NCBI RefSeq assembly: GCF_000801105.2 | Contig: NC_079518.1 | Coordinates: forward strand, 25,834,800 to 25,898,799 | Reading direction: 5' to 3' | DNA length: 64,000 nt | DNA from: Raphanus sativus | Taxonomy: Eukaryota > Streptophyta > Magnoliopsida > Brassicales > Brassicaceae | In this document: positions 25,681-37,493 of the stretch, one piece after another | How positions within the stretch are numbered: position 1 is the stretch's first letter | How the letters are laid out: each line of letters opens with the position of its first letter | Notes under the pieces: model-generated | The model's database searches: none | What the model was told of the DNA's origin: nothing | The model's input: only the letters and a program-made list of their open reading frames with translations | Made by a program: the position numbers and the translations under genes

Positions 25681-26227
25681 TTCTTGGGTTCACCCCCTAG
25701 GTGAACTTTTAGGTTTACCAACCAATAGAAACTTGTTATCTTAGATTGAATATCTTTTTAAAAAAGAAACAAAATAATTATCAAATTACATTATGTTTTT
25801 AAAATAAATGTAAAATAAATAAAAATATTAATTAACAAAAAACGAATTTTTGAAAAATAATTTTAAATCCGCCAGCAAAAAACTATACCCTAAACCCTAA
25901 TCCTAACCCCTAAACCCTTGGGTAATCTTTAAACCCTTGGATAAATCATAAATTCTAATTCATAAATATCAAACTCTAAATCATAAAAACACTGAATTTT
26001 TTAATTCTAAATCTTAAACCTTTAGATAAATTCTAAACCTTAAAATTTATATATAGTTTTTTAAAAATACATTTATACAATTACTATTACTTTTATTTAT
26101 TTTTACTTTTTTAATTTTAAAACATAATATAACTTGACAATTATTTTGTTTCCTTTTTCAAAAGATACTCAATCTAAAATAACTAATTATTATTGGTTAG
26201 GTTCATCCTACGGGGTGAACCCAAGAA
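25681..26227. mobile_element. Fold-back (long inverted repeat) element, about 547 bp
   Basis: The left end begins ttcttgggttcacccc and the right end is its near-perfect reverse complement (ggggtgaacccaagaa). Similarity of the two arms continues inward for about 140 bases: both hold 'gattga(a/g)tatcttt' and 'gaaacaaaataatt' in the same order. The centre carries telomere-like words at about 25887-25922 ('accctaaaccctaatccta' and 'cccctaaaccc'). There is no transposase. I could not find a convincing target-site duplication because the flanks are A-rich. It is a non-autonomous MITE-like or fold-back element of unassigned superfamily. Confidence 0.8.
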
Positions 26228-28019
26228 AAAGTCAAAAAAAAATCCACCCATTTTTCATTGTTACCAAAACGACAGAAAATGCATCAATGAAACTATAAAA
26301 CGGGACGTTGTGCTCTTCTTAGCCAACCAACTACGCGCCGGTTAACAGATTTCTCCTAAACCATTTTTTTTCTTTCCCTATCGGTACAATGACGTGTAAA
26401 ACTCAATGGCCTCAGTGTCACATCGTACCAATGATCATTAGACACGTCACGATAATGCTCCGTTTCACGCTTCTCTCTGATGTTAACGACTCTGTCTTCG
26501 ACCTTATTATGCTACCTGTACGTCTCTGATCCAATCTGGCTTCGCGAGCACGTAACCGAACAATTAGGGATTCGATTGAATATCAAATCTGTTTATATGC
26601 ATTGATTTCAGATTTTGAATTCATTAGTATATATGAATGAATGGTTTGCATCAGTTTTATGTCTTGTTTATGATATATGCTTTAGAATTTGATAAGTGTA
26701 ATGTTCTTTCTTAAAATGTATTTGGTGAAGGGAGGACTACCCCTGGGGGAGAGACTCTTAAGGACTGTAAACCTTTAGAGAGTATTATGGTAAAGAAACA
26801 AGACACTGATGGACGACTTAATCTGCTATCTGCTGTGCTCCTGCGTTGGCGCTTGTTACTTGGGGTCTACTAGAGGGTAAAAAAGTATGTATGCAATGAT
26901 CAGTATCCAATAACTTTTCTTTGTTATCCGGTTTTTGTAGAGAAGCTAGGAGCGACGTGTGGAACAGCTGTTGAGTCAAGAGTGGAAGTAGATGGGGGGA
27001 TAGTGACGAGTAGAGGACCTGGAACCACCATGGAGTTCTCTGTCACGCTTGTGGAGCAGCTATTTGGGAAAGAGAAAGCTGCTGAGGTCTCTGCACCCTT
27101 GGTATGTCTCTTGTCCCTCATTATTCTATCAAACATCACTTTAAGTTCACATATTGGGGAATGCCAGATCTTAGCTACCATTTTTATTGTTGCGAAGATT
27201 AGTCCAAAGAGTGATAGTTTAAGTAGCTGTTTATAATTTGATGTTCTTTTAATACCATTCCTGAGAGATTACATGCAACTGAAAGATATAGGATACATGA
27301 ACTTCTCTGTGACAAAAAAAACATTAACTTCTTATTTGCACAAGGAAAAAACTATTCTCTGGTAGCATAGTCGTTGTTCCATGGTATCCTCTTATACTTT
27401 CTTCTTTCTGTTTTGACATCAGGTGATGCGGCCGAACCCCGGTGATTAGTACACCATTACCGAGCTTAACCAAATGAGCTGGTCGTTTGACTGCACCCCA
27501 CAGGTAACTTTCAATAGCCGATAGTCACTTGGTTGTCACCCTTATCATTTACAAAAGAGTTTAGTTTTATTAAGCTATCAGTTTTCTATATGATGAGTAT
27601 CAAAACGAAAAAAGTTGACGGGCATAAGTGCTCACACTTTTTGTAATGAATGCATGTACTCAGACTCATTGGTTTTCATTTTCAGATTCTTGTACCCATT
27701 GCAGGATGGCTCGGAGGAAATGGAAGCTGTTGCTATTATTGAAATCCTGAGGCGGGCAAAAGCAAATGTTGTAGTTGCTGTGCTTGGTAACAACTTGGAA
27801 GTGGTAGCATCTCGTAAAGTCAAGCTTATTGCAGATGTGCTTCTTGACGAGGCTGAAAAGAATTCATACGATCTGATTGTGTTTCCTGTGAGTGCTAACT
27901 TCTTCAAATGCCGAAAGAATATAATGTCAAACAACATGATGAACATATTTTAATTCACCAGGGTGGTCTCGGTGGTGCTGAAGGATTTGCAAGTTCAGAG
28001 TGTAAGCCCAACATCATCC

Positions 28020-29585
28020 ACTAAGCTCAATCCAGATGGAACGGTGAAGAAGCGTAGAGTGAGATTGGTTGCAAAGGGTTATAACCAGGAAGAAGGACTA
28101 GATTATTTGGAAACTTTTAGTCCGGTTGTCAGAACTGCCACCATCAGATTGCTGCTGAATATAGTTCTTGCAAGAGGCTGGTCTGTTAAGCAATTTGATG
28201 TCTCCAGTGCATTCTTACATGGGGACTTGGTGGAACCTGTATACATGTATCAGCCTGACGGTTTTGTTGATGAAACACGACCAACTCATGTTTGCAAACT
28301 GACGAAAGCCCTGTATGGACTTAAGCAGGCACCAAGGGCCTGGTTTGATACCTTTAGCAGCTTCCTCATTGACTTCGGCTTCAGTTGCAGTCGGTATGAT
28401 CCCTCACTCTTCACCTACTATAAAGATAAGAAGAATCTGGTGCTTCTGCTATATGTAGATGACATCCTGTTAACGGGAAGTGATGATAAGCTCCTCTCTG
28501 AACTCATTCAACCTCTGAACACTCGCTTTGCTATGAAGGATATGGGGAGGCCTAGCAAATTCCTTGGGATTGAAATGCAGCCCTACGACGATGGAGTGTT
28601 TCTTCAGCAACAAGAATATGCTCTCGACATCTTACATCAAGCTATGATGTCTGATTGCAACCATATGCCAACCCCTTTGCCTACTCGCATTGAAGATACT
28701 CCATCTCCTCTGTTCCCAGAACCAACCTATTATAGAAGTCTAGCTGGCAAGCTTCAATACCTTACTATCACTAGACCGGACCTGCAATATGCAGTCAATG
28801 TGATTTGCCAGCGGATGCATGCACCTACCCTCTCCGACTTTGCTCTCCTCAAAAGAATATTGAGGTATATCAAAGGTACAGTGAACTATGGTCTTCACAT
28901 CAAGAGAGATACAGGTCTTGTGTTGTCAGCATTCTGTGACAGTGATTGGGCAGGTTGCAAGACTTCTAGGCGTTCAAGCACTGGTTTCTGCACGCTGCTT
29001 GGACCTAACCTCATCTCCTGGTCAGCCAAGCGCCAGCCAACTGTCTCGAGATCTTCTACTGAGGCTGAGTACCGAGCTCTGAGCTCAACGTCACAGGAGA
29101 TCACCTGGTTGTCTCATCTTCTTCACGATCTGCAGCTCCCTCAAACCCAAGCAATGAAGCTGTTCTGTGACAACCTTTCTGCAGTGTACCTGAGTACAAA
29201 CCTGGATCTCCACTCAAGATCGAAGCATTTCGATACAGATTACCACTACATCAGGGAGCAGGTAGCACTGGGGAATGTTGAGACTCATCATATTCCAGCA
29301 GAGAAGCAGCTTGCAGACATCTTTACCAAGTCTTTGGCCAGACGACCTTACACTGAACTGCGCGGCAAACTTGGAGTTGGTGTTTTCCCCACCTCAAGTT
29401 TGAGGGGGAATGTAAGCCCAACATCATCCGAGGCCCAACTGCAGAAGACGAAAGCCCAAGCCTCAGTTGCTGTTCAACGGTCGTCTTCCTCCTCAAAAGT
29501 AGAAAGACAAAAGAGGAGTACGGAAGCAGAGACGTTGAACCTCCTCAACAGATTTGATCCTCTACAATCAATCACAGCAGGATGA
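28020..29585 (+). pseudogene. Copia reverse transcriptase-RNase H, 5'-truncated
   Basis: The frame starts inside DJ-1 sequence (from about 27963) and runs uninterrupted through the element, so it looks like one long protein but is a chimera. The true retroelement part begins at [22 protein letters not shown] hallmarks are all present: [28 protein letters not shown] and the catalytic [12 protein letters not shown]. RNase H follows: [32 protein letters not shown], then [13 protein letters not shown]. The end of the frame reaches into the 3' LTR. With no gag, integrase or 5' promoter it cannot be autonomous. Confidence 0.92.
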
Positions 29586-29733
29586 CAAACCTTTACAGCT
29601 GTGAATCTTATCTCTTTGTATTCAATCTAGATTGTTCTCAAGCCCCTTTATAAGAGCATTGTAAACCCTCTGTTATGGTGATCGAAAATACATTTTGAAA
29701 GCTAAAAACTTATCTCTTTTCTTACATCGCACA
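29411..29733 (+). repeat. 3' LTR of the DJ-1-inserted Copia
   Basis: It is 323 bp, starts TGTAAGCCCAACATCATCC, ends ACA and is followed by the CAGAG target duplication. Its first 19 bases match the 5' remnant at 28001-28019 exactly. Confidence 0.92.
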
Positions 29734-30207
29734 CAGAGAGGCTAGTGAATATGTTAAAGAAACAGGCAGAATCAAATAAACCATATGGAACAATTTGTGC
29801 CTCTCCTGCTCTTGTCTTCGAGCCACATGGTTTACTCAAGGTAACAAAAATAAATCAGAGTAGCATACACATCGTTAGCTAATAGTAGACACTCAGATGC
29901 ATAGGATATTACTACTTTACTTCAATTTTATGGATGTTTGTATAGGGTAGGTAAGAAGGCGACAGCTTTTCCAGCAATGTGCAACAAACTGTCTGACCAG
30001 AGTCACATCGAGCATAGAGTGTTGGTCGACGGTAATCTCATAACGAGCAGGGGTCCAGGAACCTCGTTGGAGTTTGCACTCGCAATTGTAGAGAAGTTTT
30101 ATGGACGCGAGAAAGGACTTGAGCTCGCAAAGGCAACACTTGTGTAAACTCAAGGAGGTGAATGTCTTAGGGAAGAGTAACTTTAACAAGAAAAAGGCTT
30201 TAGTACA

Positions 30208-30315
30208 AGCTATCAATGAGTGGACCCTTTGTGCTGAATGTGATGCTTGATAATGTTTTATAAAATAAAATAGGTTACTCTGTTATATTTAAATCACAAA
30301 ACAAATTCAAACAAA
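30208..30315 (+). repeat. DJ-1 3' flank, copy 1 of a long direct repeat
   Basis: The stretch from 'gctatcaatgagtggaccc' through 'cttgataatgttttataaaa' to about 30315 is repeated at 37494-37600 with few differences. This copy directly follows the DJ-1 pseudogene and stops at a Helitron-type end at 30316. Confidence 0.85.
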
Positions 30316-30350
30316 CTAGGTAGTGATCCGCACCTTGTGCCGGATGAAAT
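30316..30350 (-). mobile_element. Helitron-type 3' end, minus orientation
   Basis: Read on the minus strand the sequence ends in a hairpin (ccggcac...gtgcgg) followed by CTAG and then T, the classical Helitron 3' terminus inserted between A and T. I could not locate its 5' end. Confidence 0.55.
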
Positions 30351-31262
30351 GTTTGTAAATTAATTGGTAAATATAACAAAAACTTATTTTCCATCATTAT
30401 AAAGCAATATAAATGATGATTCATGTTACTAAGAATATTGTATGAAGAATATTGATATTTTTATTTACATTAAGGATCCACAACACCAACCAAAACTCCA
30501 CATAAATCTGATTGATATTTTTAAACATTATAATATGATTAAATACACTTTAAAATATGACTACCTAAACATACGATGCAAAAACTTAACCAATAAATGG
30601 TCATCTTAAAAGATATTTTTTTTCCAGTATTCTCTAACGTATGCTCAATTTACATATTTTTATATTAAATTAATATAGGCTATGTTTCTTTGAAATATGT
30701 TTTTGAATTATCTTATGATAGAAAATATGTTAAACTGATTAACTAAATTTTTTAGCATAAAATTTGTTACCCTATATTAATAATTTTACTAAATATGTAG
30801 GAACAATAAGATTGAAACTGAATAATAATGAATATGTAGGAAAATGACTTTTGAATAGGTTAATGGCCATCTTATAAACTTTTGGCAGCAACTTATTGTT
30901 TCTAAAAACGTACAATTTTCATTTTTATTTTTATAATAAACTTGAAAGGTTTTAGATAAAAAATGAATTAAGAAAACCAATTTGTAATATAAAATAATTA
31001 TAAGCATAGGAGATAATAATGCTAAATAAAAGAATTGATTAAAATGGATATGCAAAGCTTATTATATAGTGAAAATTAGGTTTAAGATTCATGAGAAATA
31101 TATTAAAATTGTCACAATCAAATTCTTTAAGTAAATGAATAGAAAATAAATACATAAAATTATTTAGAATTCTATATTAGGAAACACTAATGAATAAATG
31201 TTACTTTCCTTAATTTTTGATAAATATGTATGTTGAATAAGATATTGTTTAAATCTATCTTA
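30351..31262. other. AT-rich DNA, probable Helitron interior
   Basis: Very AT-rich with no supportable gene. Probably the body of the minus-strand Helitron whose 3' end is at 30316. Confidence 0.4.
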
Positions 31263-32653
31263 TCTATCTTATTAAAACAGAAACATTATAACTTCTTCTA
31301 GGTGGATTTTTAAGTTGGACATCATATTATTATTCTTAGTCTAACTTTTCTTTAAATATCTCCTTAAAAAGTTTAATATCAACCATCTATCATTTAACTC
31401 CACTATAAGATCTATGTCTTACATTATATACATCTATTAAACAAAATATCTATTCTTTTCGTTAGAATATACTCACATTATCATATTTATATTATATCAG
31501 AGTACAAATATAACACTCCCTCTTTTTTATTATAGTCAAATGAATACAATAAATGTCTCCAATATAAATATTACACGAGTCTGAATTCTTCAAAATATAA
31601 ATATAAATAGATAGAAATAAAAATAAATATTACACATTTTATTAAAAATATAAATATTATTACACGAGAGGTTGACAAAAAAATACAACTATTACACGAA
31701 TCTTTTAGCCTGTTATTATACAATTTTGACTATCTTGGTCTGGTTATCTTCTAAACCAATTGATTCAACTAACCAAATAACTTAAGAACACGTTTCCTCC
31801 CATCATCAAACTATAATTATCTTAAACACAAAACCCCTTTTAGTTAAAAAAATAATTATTTGGCATCTAATACTGATGAATCTGAAATTTTAAATAGCTT
31901 AATACAGAACTTTTGAAACTCAATACTAAAGATATCAGAATATATTTTCTTTGATGCTCAAATAATCGAGGTTTGTTTTGAATATACACTAAATAGAATA
32001 TACTAACGTATATTCTTATTTCAATAACAGAAACATCAATTTATACTTTAAAAAATCGATTATTGGAAAACCTCTTCACCAAGTTGAGTCTACTATGCCT
32101 AAAATCTCGGTTACAATCAAATATTCACAATCAAATTGACAGGTTTGAAAAATCATGAATATGGAAAACCCTCTTCTCCAAATTTATTCTACTATACTTA
32201 AAAACTCGGTGTCAAGATATTTTGTATTTATTATATCTAACTTAATAGGTTATAAAATATTCATTTCCTCCCAATAAAATGTGTGTATGAGTACTTGCTT
32301 TCGTATTCTTCATTGGGCATTTACAAAACATTCAGAAAAACTCTTAAAAAGCACAATGTCAAAACCAAATAGTATTGGTTGATATTTTTTTTTGAAACTC
32401 AATAGTATTGGTTGATATTATATTAGTGTTTTCACCATACATTATATTTTTAATACACCAATAAAAACTATTAATAAAAAAAACAGTTTTAACATTGTTC
32501 TTAAACAATACGTTTTGGACAAACTCGAAATTATATAAAACCACACATTATGTGAAAAGTACAAACTCCAAATTGTATTAACTATTATAAAATATATGTT
32601 ATGTGTTAAAAATAAAAAATAAAATCTGCGCGGTCGCGCGGGTCATGATCTAG
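31263..32653 (+). mobile_element. Non-autonomous Helitron, about 1.4 kb
   Basis: The 5' end is A|TCTATCTTATTAAAACAG, a common Brassicaceae Helitron start. The 3' end is a GC-rich hairpin (ctgcgcggtcgcgcg) followed by 'ggtcatgatctag' and T. CTAG closes at 32653. The interior is AT-rich and non-coding, with no Rep/helicase. Confidence 0.7.
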
Positions 32654-33288
32654 TTAAAACAGAAACATTCTATTGGACCTAACATTTATTTTGTAAGTTT
32701 TTAAATTAAATACACTTTTATACTTTATAGTTAAATCTACGTTAAATCACTAATGTTCTTTTCTTTATACTACTATCTATTTTTCCAAACAATATACTTT
32801 ATTCTTTACACTACTATCAATGTTTCCAAACAATATATTTTATATACTACTATCAATGTTTCCAAACAATACAATAATTAATCTTAGTTATTTTATATCC
32901 ATCATTTTCTCTTTAAAATTTTGTAGAAACGTCATAATTTCATAAATTGCAAAATAATGAACTTTAAAATTTGGATTATAAGATTACAAATTATGAAACT
33001 ATTACAATTTAAATCAAATTAGATTACATATCGGTCATCCATCAGTTCAATCAATTAGTCTCGGGTTTTAGTGATTTTTTAATATGAATATTTTAAAAAC
33101 CTAAATTGAATTTTTAGATCTCCGGATTAACCGGTATAATCACAATCAGGTTGAATTAAAAACACTGATTTAAATACAAAAATATTTTAAATACACTCTT
33201 TAAAAGTTACCAAAATATTTGTTGAGTTATTAGTGAAATTTTTCATCATAAAATATTCCGCGCTTCCAAAGCGCGGGTCAAGATCTAG
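32649..33288 (+). mobile_element. Second non-autonomous Helitron, abutting the first
   Basis: Directly at the end of the preceding element the sequence resumes as TCTAGTTAAAACAGAAACAT, which matches the start of the upstream element minus a few bases. It ends with the hairpin 'ccgcgcttccaaagcgcgg', then 'gtcaagatctag' and T at 33288-33289. The two elements sit head to tail with a shared junction. Confidence 0.65.
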
Positions 33289-34221
33289 TCATTGTTAATT
33301 GAGATGATTTTGATTGAAACTGAAAATGAGATGATTTTGCAGTGTAACATGTCTTTTTTAGAACCTAACTGAACATCAATGATAGTTTCAATTAAAATTG
33401 TTAATTGGTTAAAATATAATACATCAATTATTTAGTTACCATATATTTTTTATTTCCATATCTATTTCAAAACCTATAGCACATAATGTATGGTAATAGG
33501 AATGAGATAGTTACCATAACTTAATTAAATTTAATATATAATTATAATTATTATGATTTATGAAAAAGGTTGAAATAAGTTATATTTAAATTATAGCAAT
33601 AAGCAAACGATTATGGTTAACCATTTTAAATAAGAATAATATTTTTCAGTTATTACTATAAGTTTATTAAATTTAATACAAACTATTGATTAATATAATT
33701 AAATATATTTGAAGTTTATAAATTACTAAAAGAATATTTTGGTACTGTTTTATTTTAAACTCAGTTATTGCTGTAATTGTATTAAATATATTTAATTTTG
33801 TTGATTACCAAAAATATATTTGATACTGTTTTGTTTCAATAAATTCAAAATAAGAATAAAAACATGAACTAAGGAGAATAAAAACAAAAGGACGGACAAT
33901 AATATTTTTGCACTATTTTTGCACAAAGCTCAACAACTTCTTCATCATCATCAGCTTTCTTACAGAAACCTAAGTGTTTGAGTTTCTCTACTTTGGAAAG
34001 GACCATAGGTTGAGCTGAAGTGAAAATGGTTTCTTAACCATTCTCGCTTGAGAGAACCCTCTTCTTCCCAAACCACCAAAATGGCAAGAGAGTGAAAGAA
34101 CCACCAAAATTTGAAGAACTTTATTCATTTTGAAATTCAAGAAAACTTTGAGTTGAGAGAGCGAGCAAGACTGCCTCCTCATATAGCTTAATTGAGTTTG
34201 AATTAGGTAAAATACATACCA

Positions 34222-34544
34222 TAAATGTACAAGATTGTGAAAATAAAGTGAAAACATTTTGAAGATTCTATATGGCAATATAATCTTGTGGGATCTCTGT
34301 TATTTGACTGTATGGGGGATCTCTGTTATTTGACTTGTGCAGAGGAGAGGAGAGGAGACGTATGCTTTTCTTGTGTGTCTTCTTTCACCGTAAATGTACT
34401 AAATAGTGAAAATAAGGTGAAAACGTTTTTAAGATTCTATATGGTAATCAAATCTTGAAAGTATGGGGGATCTCTGTTCTCTGACTTTGTAGCAGAAAAG
34501 AGGAGAAGAGACGTATTCTTTTCTTGTGTGTCTCATTTCACCGT
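34222..34544. repeat. Tandem duplication, about 169-bp unit
   Basis: Units start at 34222 and 34391 ('taaatgtac'). Each holds 'aagattctatatgg', 'gggggatctctgtt' and 'cttttcttgtgtgtct' in order. The first unit has an additional internal doubling of 'gggatctctgttatttgact'. Confidence 0.8.
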
Positions 34545-34756
34545 ACATAAAAATTCATGATGAGTACATTATATAATTGTTTATATATGAGGTTTTATGT
34601 CATTGTTTTTCTTTTGAAGATATACTGAATATATAAATTTATCTTCCAAATTATTTGTATGTATATTCATAAATTTTCTTATTGGTTTTGAATTTTTCTA
34701 CTAAGTATACTAAAATTAGACAATAATCAATATATGTACTTTACAAAACTACAGAT

Positions 34757-34794
<38 letters not shown>

Positions 34795-34822
34795 CTTACA
34801 TTTTCTCCCAAAATTCTTTATT

Positions 34823-34865
<43 letters not shown>

Positions 34866-36218
34866 TCAATTTCAATATTGAATTGTTTTTTAATCTATTA
34901 GTACTTCAGTATTTTTAAATCTTGATTTAGAGACAATGTTTGAATGTTTGAGCAGCGATGAGTTTGCGGCTCTTTTTCTCTTGTGATTTATTAGTTTATT
35001 TTCTTATGTAACTTGACGTGAATCCCGTTTGATCTTGGATCAGCCTTTTTTCTCAGATACGAGAAACTGATGCAACTCAAACATGTTCAATCTTCGGTTC
35101 TGATAAGAGGTTTAGTTCTGTAGCTCAATATTTTTAGCTTCAATAATGTAATGAAAACTTTCTATAATCAATGGATGCCTTTTATACCTTTTTTATAATA
35201 AAATGTTTTAAGTAATTTTTGTATATTTCTTCTGGATATGTGTGTATTTCGTTTAGGCAGATCTCAGTCATCTTCAGTTGCAAATCGTTTCTCATCTATA
35301 ATGGTGTCTCCCGCATCTTCAGTTACCAGAAACTCGAACTTGTTGACCACTGTAAACATAGGGACAACAAGTTCAGGTGTTAACAGTTGGATCAAGCTTC
35401 AACTAGCTTGGGAAGCAAGCTACCTAATCCTAGTGTGTTTTGGTTATCTATGAGGATTAGGAAAAAAACTGTTTGTGATAAGTCTAATGAATTTAGGAGA
35501 TTTGTGTTGCTATATAAGGATATGCTGAAATGTAGCATAACTTAGAGATTTGAGAGTTTAAGGTCTTTGAGTTAGTTTTCCTTAAGAAGTGATTAATAAG
35601 AAGTGATTAATAAGAAGAGGTTCTTATTTGAGTTTATAATCTGAGTTTGTGAGATACTAAATCGTGTGACCTGAGAACTTTATTAACTTCCCATTGTAAT
35701 CCTCGGTCTTTACAAAACCGATCCTCACCTCACAGAGAACAAAAAACTGTTACATTGGTGAAAACAAAGCATAAAAATACAAAACATAAACACGCGTCTC
35801 TTTTTATATTCTGAGGGAGATAGTAACTGTTGTAGGAACTGGAATGGGTAGAGCATGGTCGCAGCTAAAAATTTAAGAAATAGTTGTAGATGCTAAAACA
35901 CACACTAAATATTCGAGAGTATTTGTATTTGTGTTCTATGGATTTTGTGCCCTATTTTTTTTTGTTTACAAAACAAAATTAGAGAACAAAACTAGAGAAA
36001 AAAAAATTAGGGCACAAAATCCCTAGAACACAATGACGTAAACATATCTGAGTTGACGAGAATGAACTGTATTGATGAATATTGGATTACAAAATCAATT
36101 AGGTGTTTTGCCCTCACATACGAGTAATACTCATTTAACAATTACTAATTCAAAGACTACCATAATAAATTATTTTTATGCTTTCAGAAGTCTTAAACCA
36201 AAGTATCAAATTATATAG

Positions 36219-36249
<31 letters not shown>

Positions 36250-36412
36250 AAATTTATTCATCAAAATATATATATACATTACTACGTTAAACTTTTTGAA
36301 AAATCACAAATATTTTAAATACCTTTTTATACACCATATTCATTATCTCATAAAAAATATTTGAAATCACTCGATATTCTCTTTTCTACTATATAAACTA
36401 AGAATTTTATTA

Positions 36413-36443
<31 letters not shown>

Positions 36444-36907
36444 TTTAACTATGTGTTTTTACAAAAAAAAAAAACTAAGAAAACACATAGTTTTTTTTCT
36501 CTTTACAAAAAACTATGTGTTTTTAATTTTAAACTTTTTATGATTAAAACATATTTTCTGATCGATAACATTATATTATATATAGAAATGATTTTTATTT
36601 AAAATACATTAAAATATACTATTTTCGGATAATAACACAACATATTTTCTATTTTTCCATAATTTTTATTATATCAGCTTTTAATGAATCATTTGACTGA
36701 TAAATTTAAAATTTCGTTTTAATTTATTCATCAAGGATAATAATGATTTTGTTACTCTAACTTTCAACGCGAAAATTTGAATACAAAAGTCACTTCACAA
36801 AGTTACAAATTAAGCTAAACAATATATCTATTTACTAAGTTTGAAATAGTTAAATTATTTAAAGCAATGACTCAGCAAAAAGCTAATAATAAATCGGTGA
36901 CTTAACT

Positions 36908-37165
36908 AAACCTAATTAAAATATGACAAATAGGTAAAATCAACTAAAATCATGAAGAAAATGATAAATAATCAAAATTTAGCTATAATATAATTGAAAT
37001 ATGACAAATAATCAAAACTAACTAAAAACATGAAGAACATGATAAATAAACAAACTTAGCTAAAACCTTATTAAAAGATGACAAATAAACAAAACTAACT
37101 AAAATTATGAAGAACATGACAAATAAACAAAACTTAGCTAAAACCTAATTAAAACATGACAAACA
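36908..37165. repeat. 78-bp tandem repeat, about 3.3 units
   Basis: Units begin near 36908, 36986, 37064 and 37142 with 'aaacctaattaaaa' or a close variant, followed by 'atgacaaata', 'aactaaaa', 'catgaagaa' and 'ttagct'. The period is 78 bases throughout. Confidence 0.8.
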
Positions 37166-37493
37166 TTAATATCATAAAATTAATAGTATATTTTCCAGTG
37201 ATGTTTTAACTTTAATCATGTAATAATATGTATTTGGATTAATATTTTCCAATAAGAACTATCTATCTATGTATATAAAGTAGACTTTTACCTTTTCTTA
37301 TGACATGTGAAAGAGGAGGTTTTGCTGACTTGTGTCTTTTTTTTTCTTTTTACATTTTAGATCATTTTTCCTTTGGATTACTACAATTTAGTTCATCACT
37401 TTCCAATTATGAATTATCTAATCCTTCTAACACTAATCATCATCATTTTTAGTTTGATAATCTATTTTATTGGTCAAAAATGTAAAATATCAT

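Larger units (their letters stand above)
28001..29733 (+). mobile_element. Truncated Copia retrotransposon inside a DJ-1 exon
   Basis: The target-site duplication CAGAG is perfect (27996-28000 and 29734-29738). Removing the element plus one copy restores a continuous DJ-1 exon frame. The 3' LTR is complete (29411-29733, TGTAAGCCCA to ACA). The 5' LTR survives only as its first 19 bases (28001-28019), which are then joined straight to the middle of pol. So gag, protease, integrase and most of the 5' LTR were deleted. A polypurine tract (gagggggaa) precedes the 3' LTR. The remaining pol frame has no stop, which suggests a young insertion. Confidence 0.95.
26467..30147 (+). pseudogene. Decayed DJ-1/PfpI-domain gene (DJ1B-like)
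   Basis: Intact plant DJ-1 proteins carry two tandem DJ-1/PfpI domains and act as stress-related glyoxalase/deglycase-type proteins. Exon remnants: 26467-26517 (TLLSDVNDSVFDLIMLP), 26731-26884, 26941-27101 ([20 protein letters not shown]), 27423-27503, 27686-27887, 27962-28000 plus 29739-29840, and 29946-30147 (ending GLELAKATLV). Lesions visible by reading against the family: the N-terminal coding part is missing; exon 2 has a 2-base gain near 26741 and a 1-base loss near 26821; an in-frame TAG sits at 27447-27449; one extra G lies near 27704; a Copia element splits an exon at 28000; and a 4-base duplication (GGTA twice, 29946-29953) breaks the last exon start. Most exon-intron borders still look normal. 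The gene is dead. It sits at the position of Arabidopsis At1g53280. Confidence 0.93.
33289..37493. other. AT-rich repeat-laden region
   Basis: No gene seen. It contains dinucleotide AT runs at 34759-34788, 34825-34861, about 36219-36246 and about 36419-36443. It also has an inverted repeat of 'aactatgtgttttt' around 36447-36523 and the tandem repeats listed separately. A further Helitron-like 5' start (TCTATCTATGTATATAAAG) appears at 37262. Frames such as 35238-35453 are unsupported. Confidence 0.5.

Noticed and set aside
34759..36443. AT dinucleotide runs as possible matrix-attachment or origin sequences
   Set aside because: Plain microsatellites in AT-rich DNA; nothing else supports a function.
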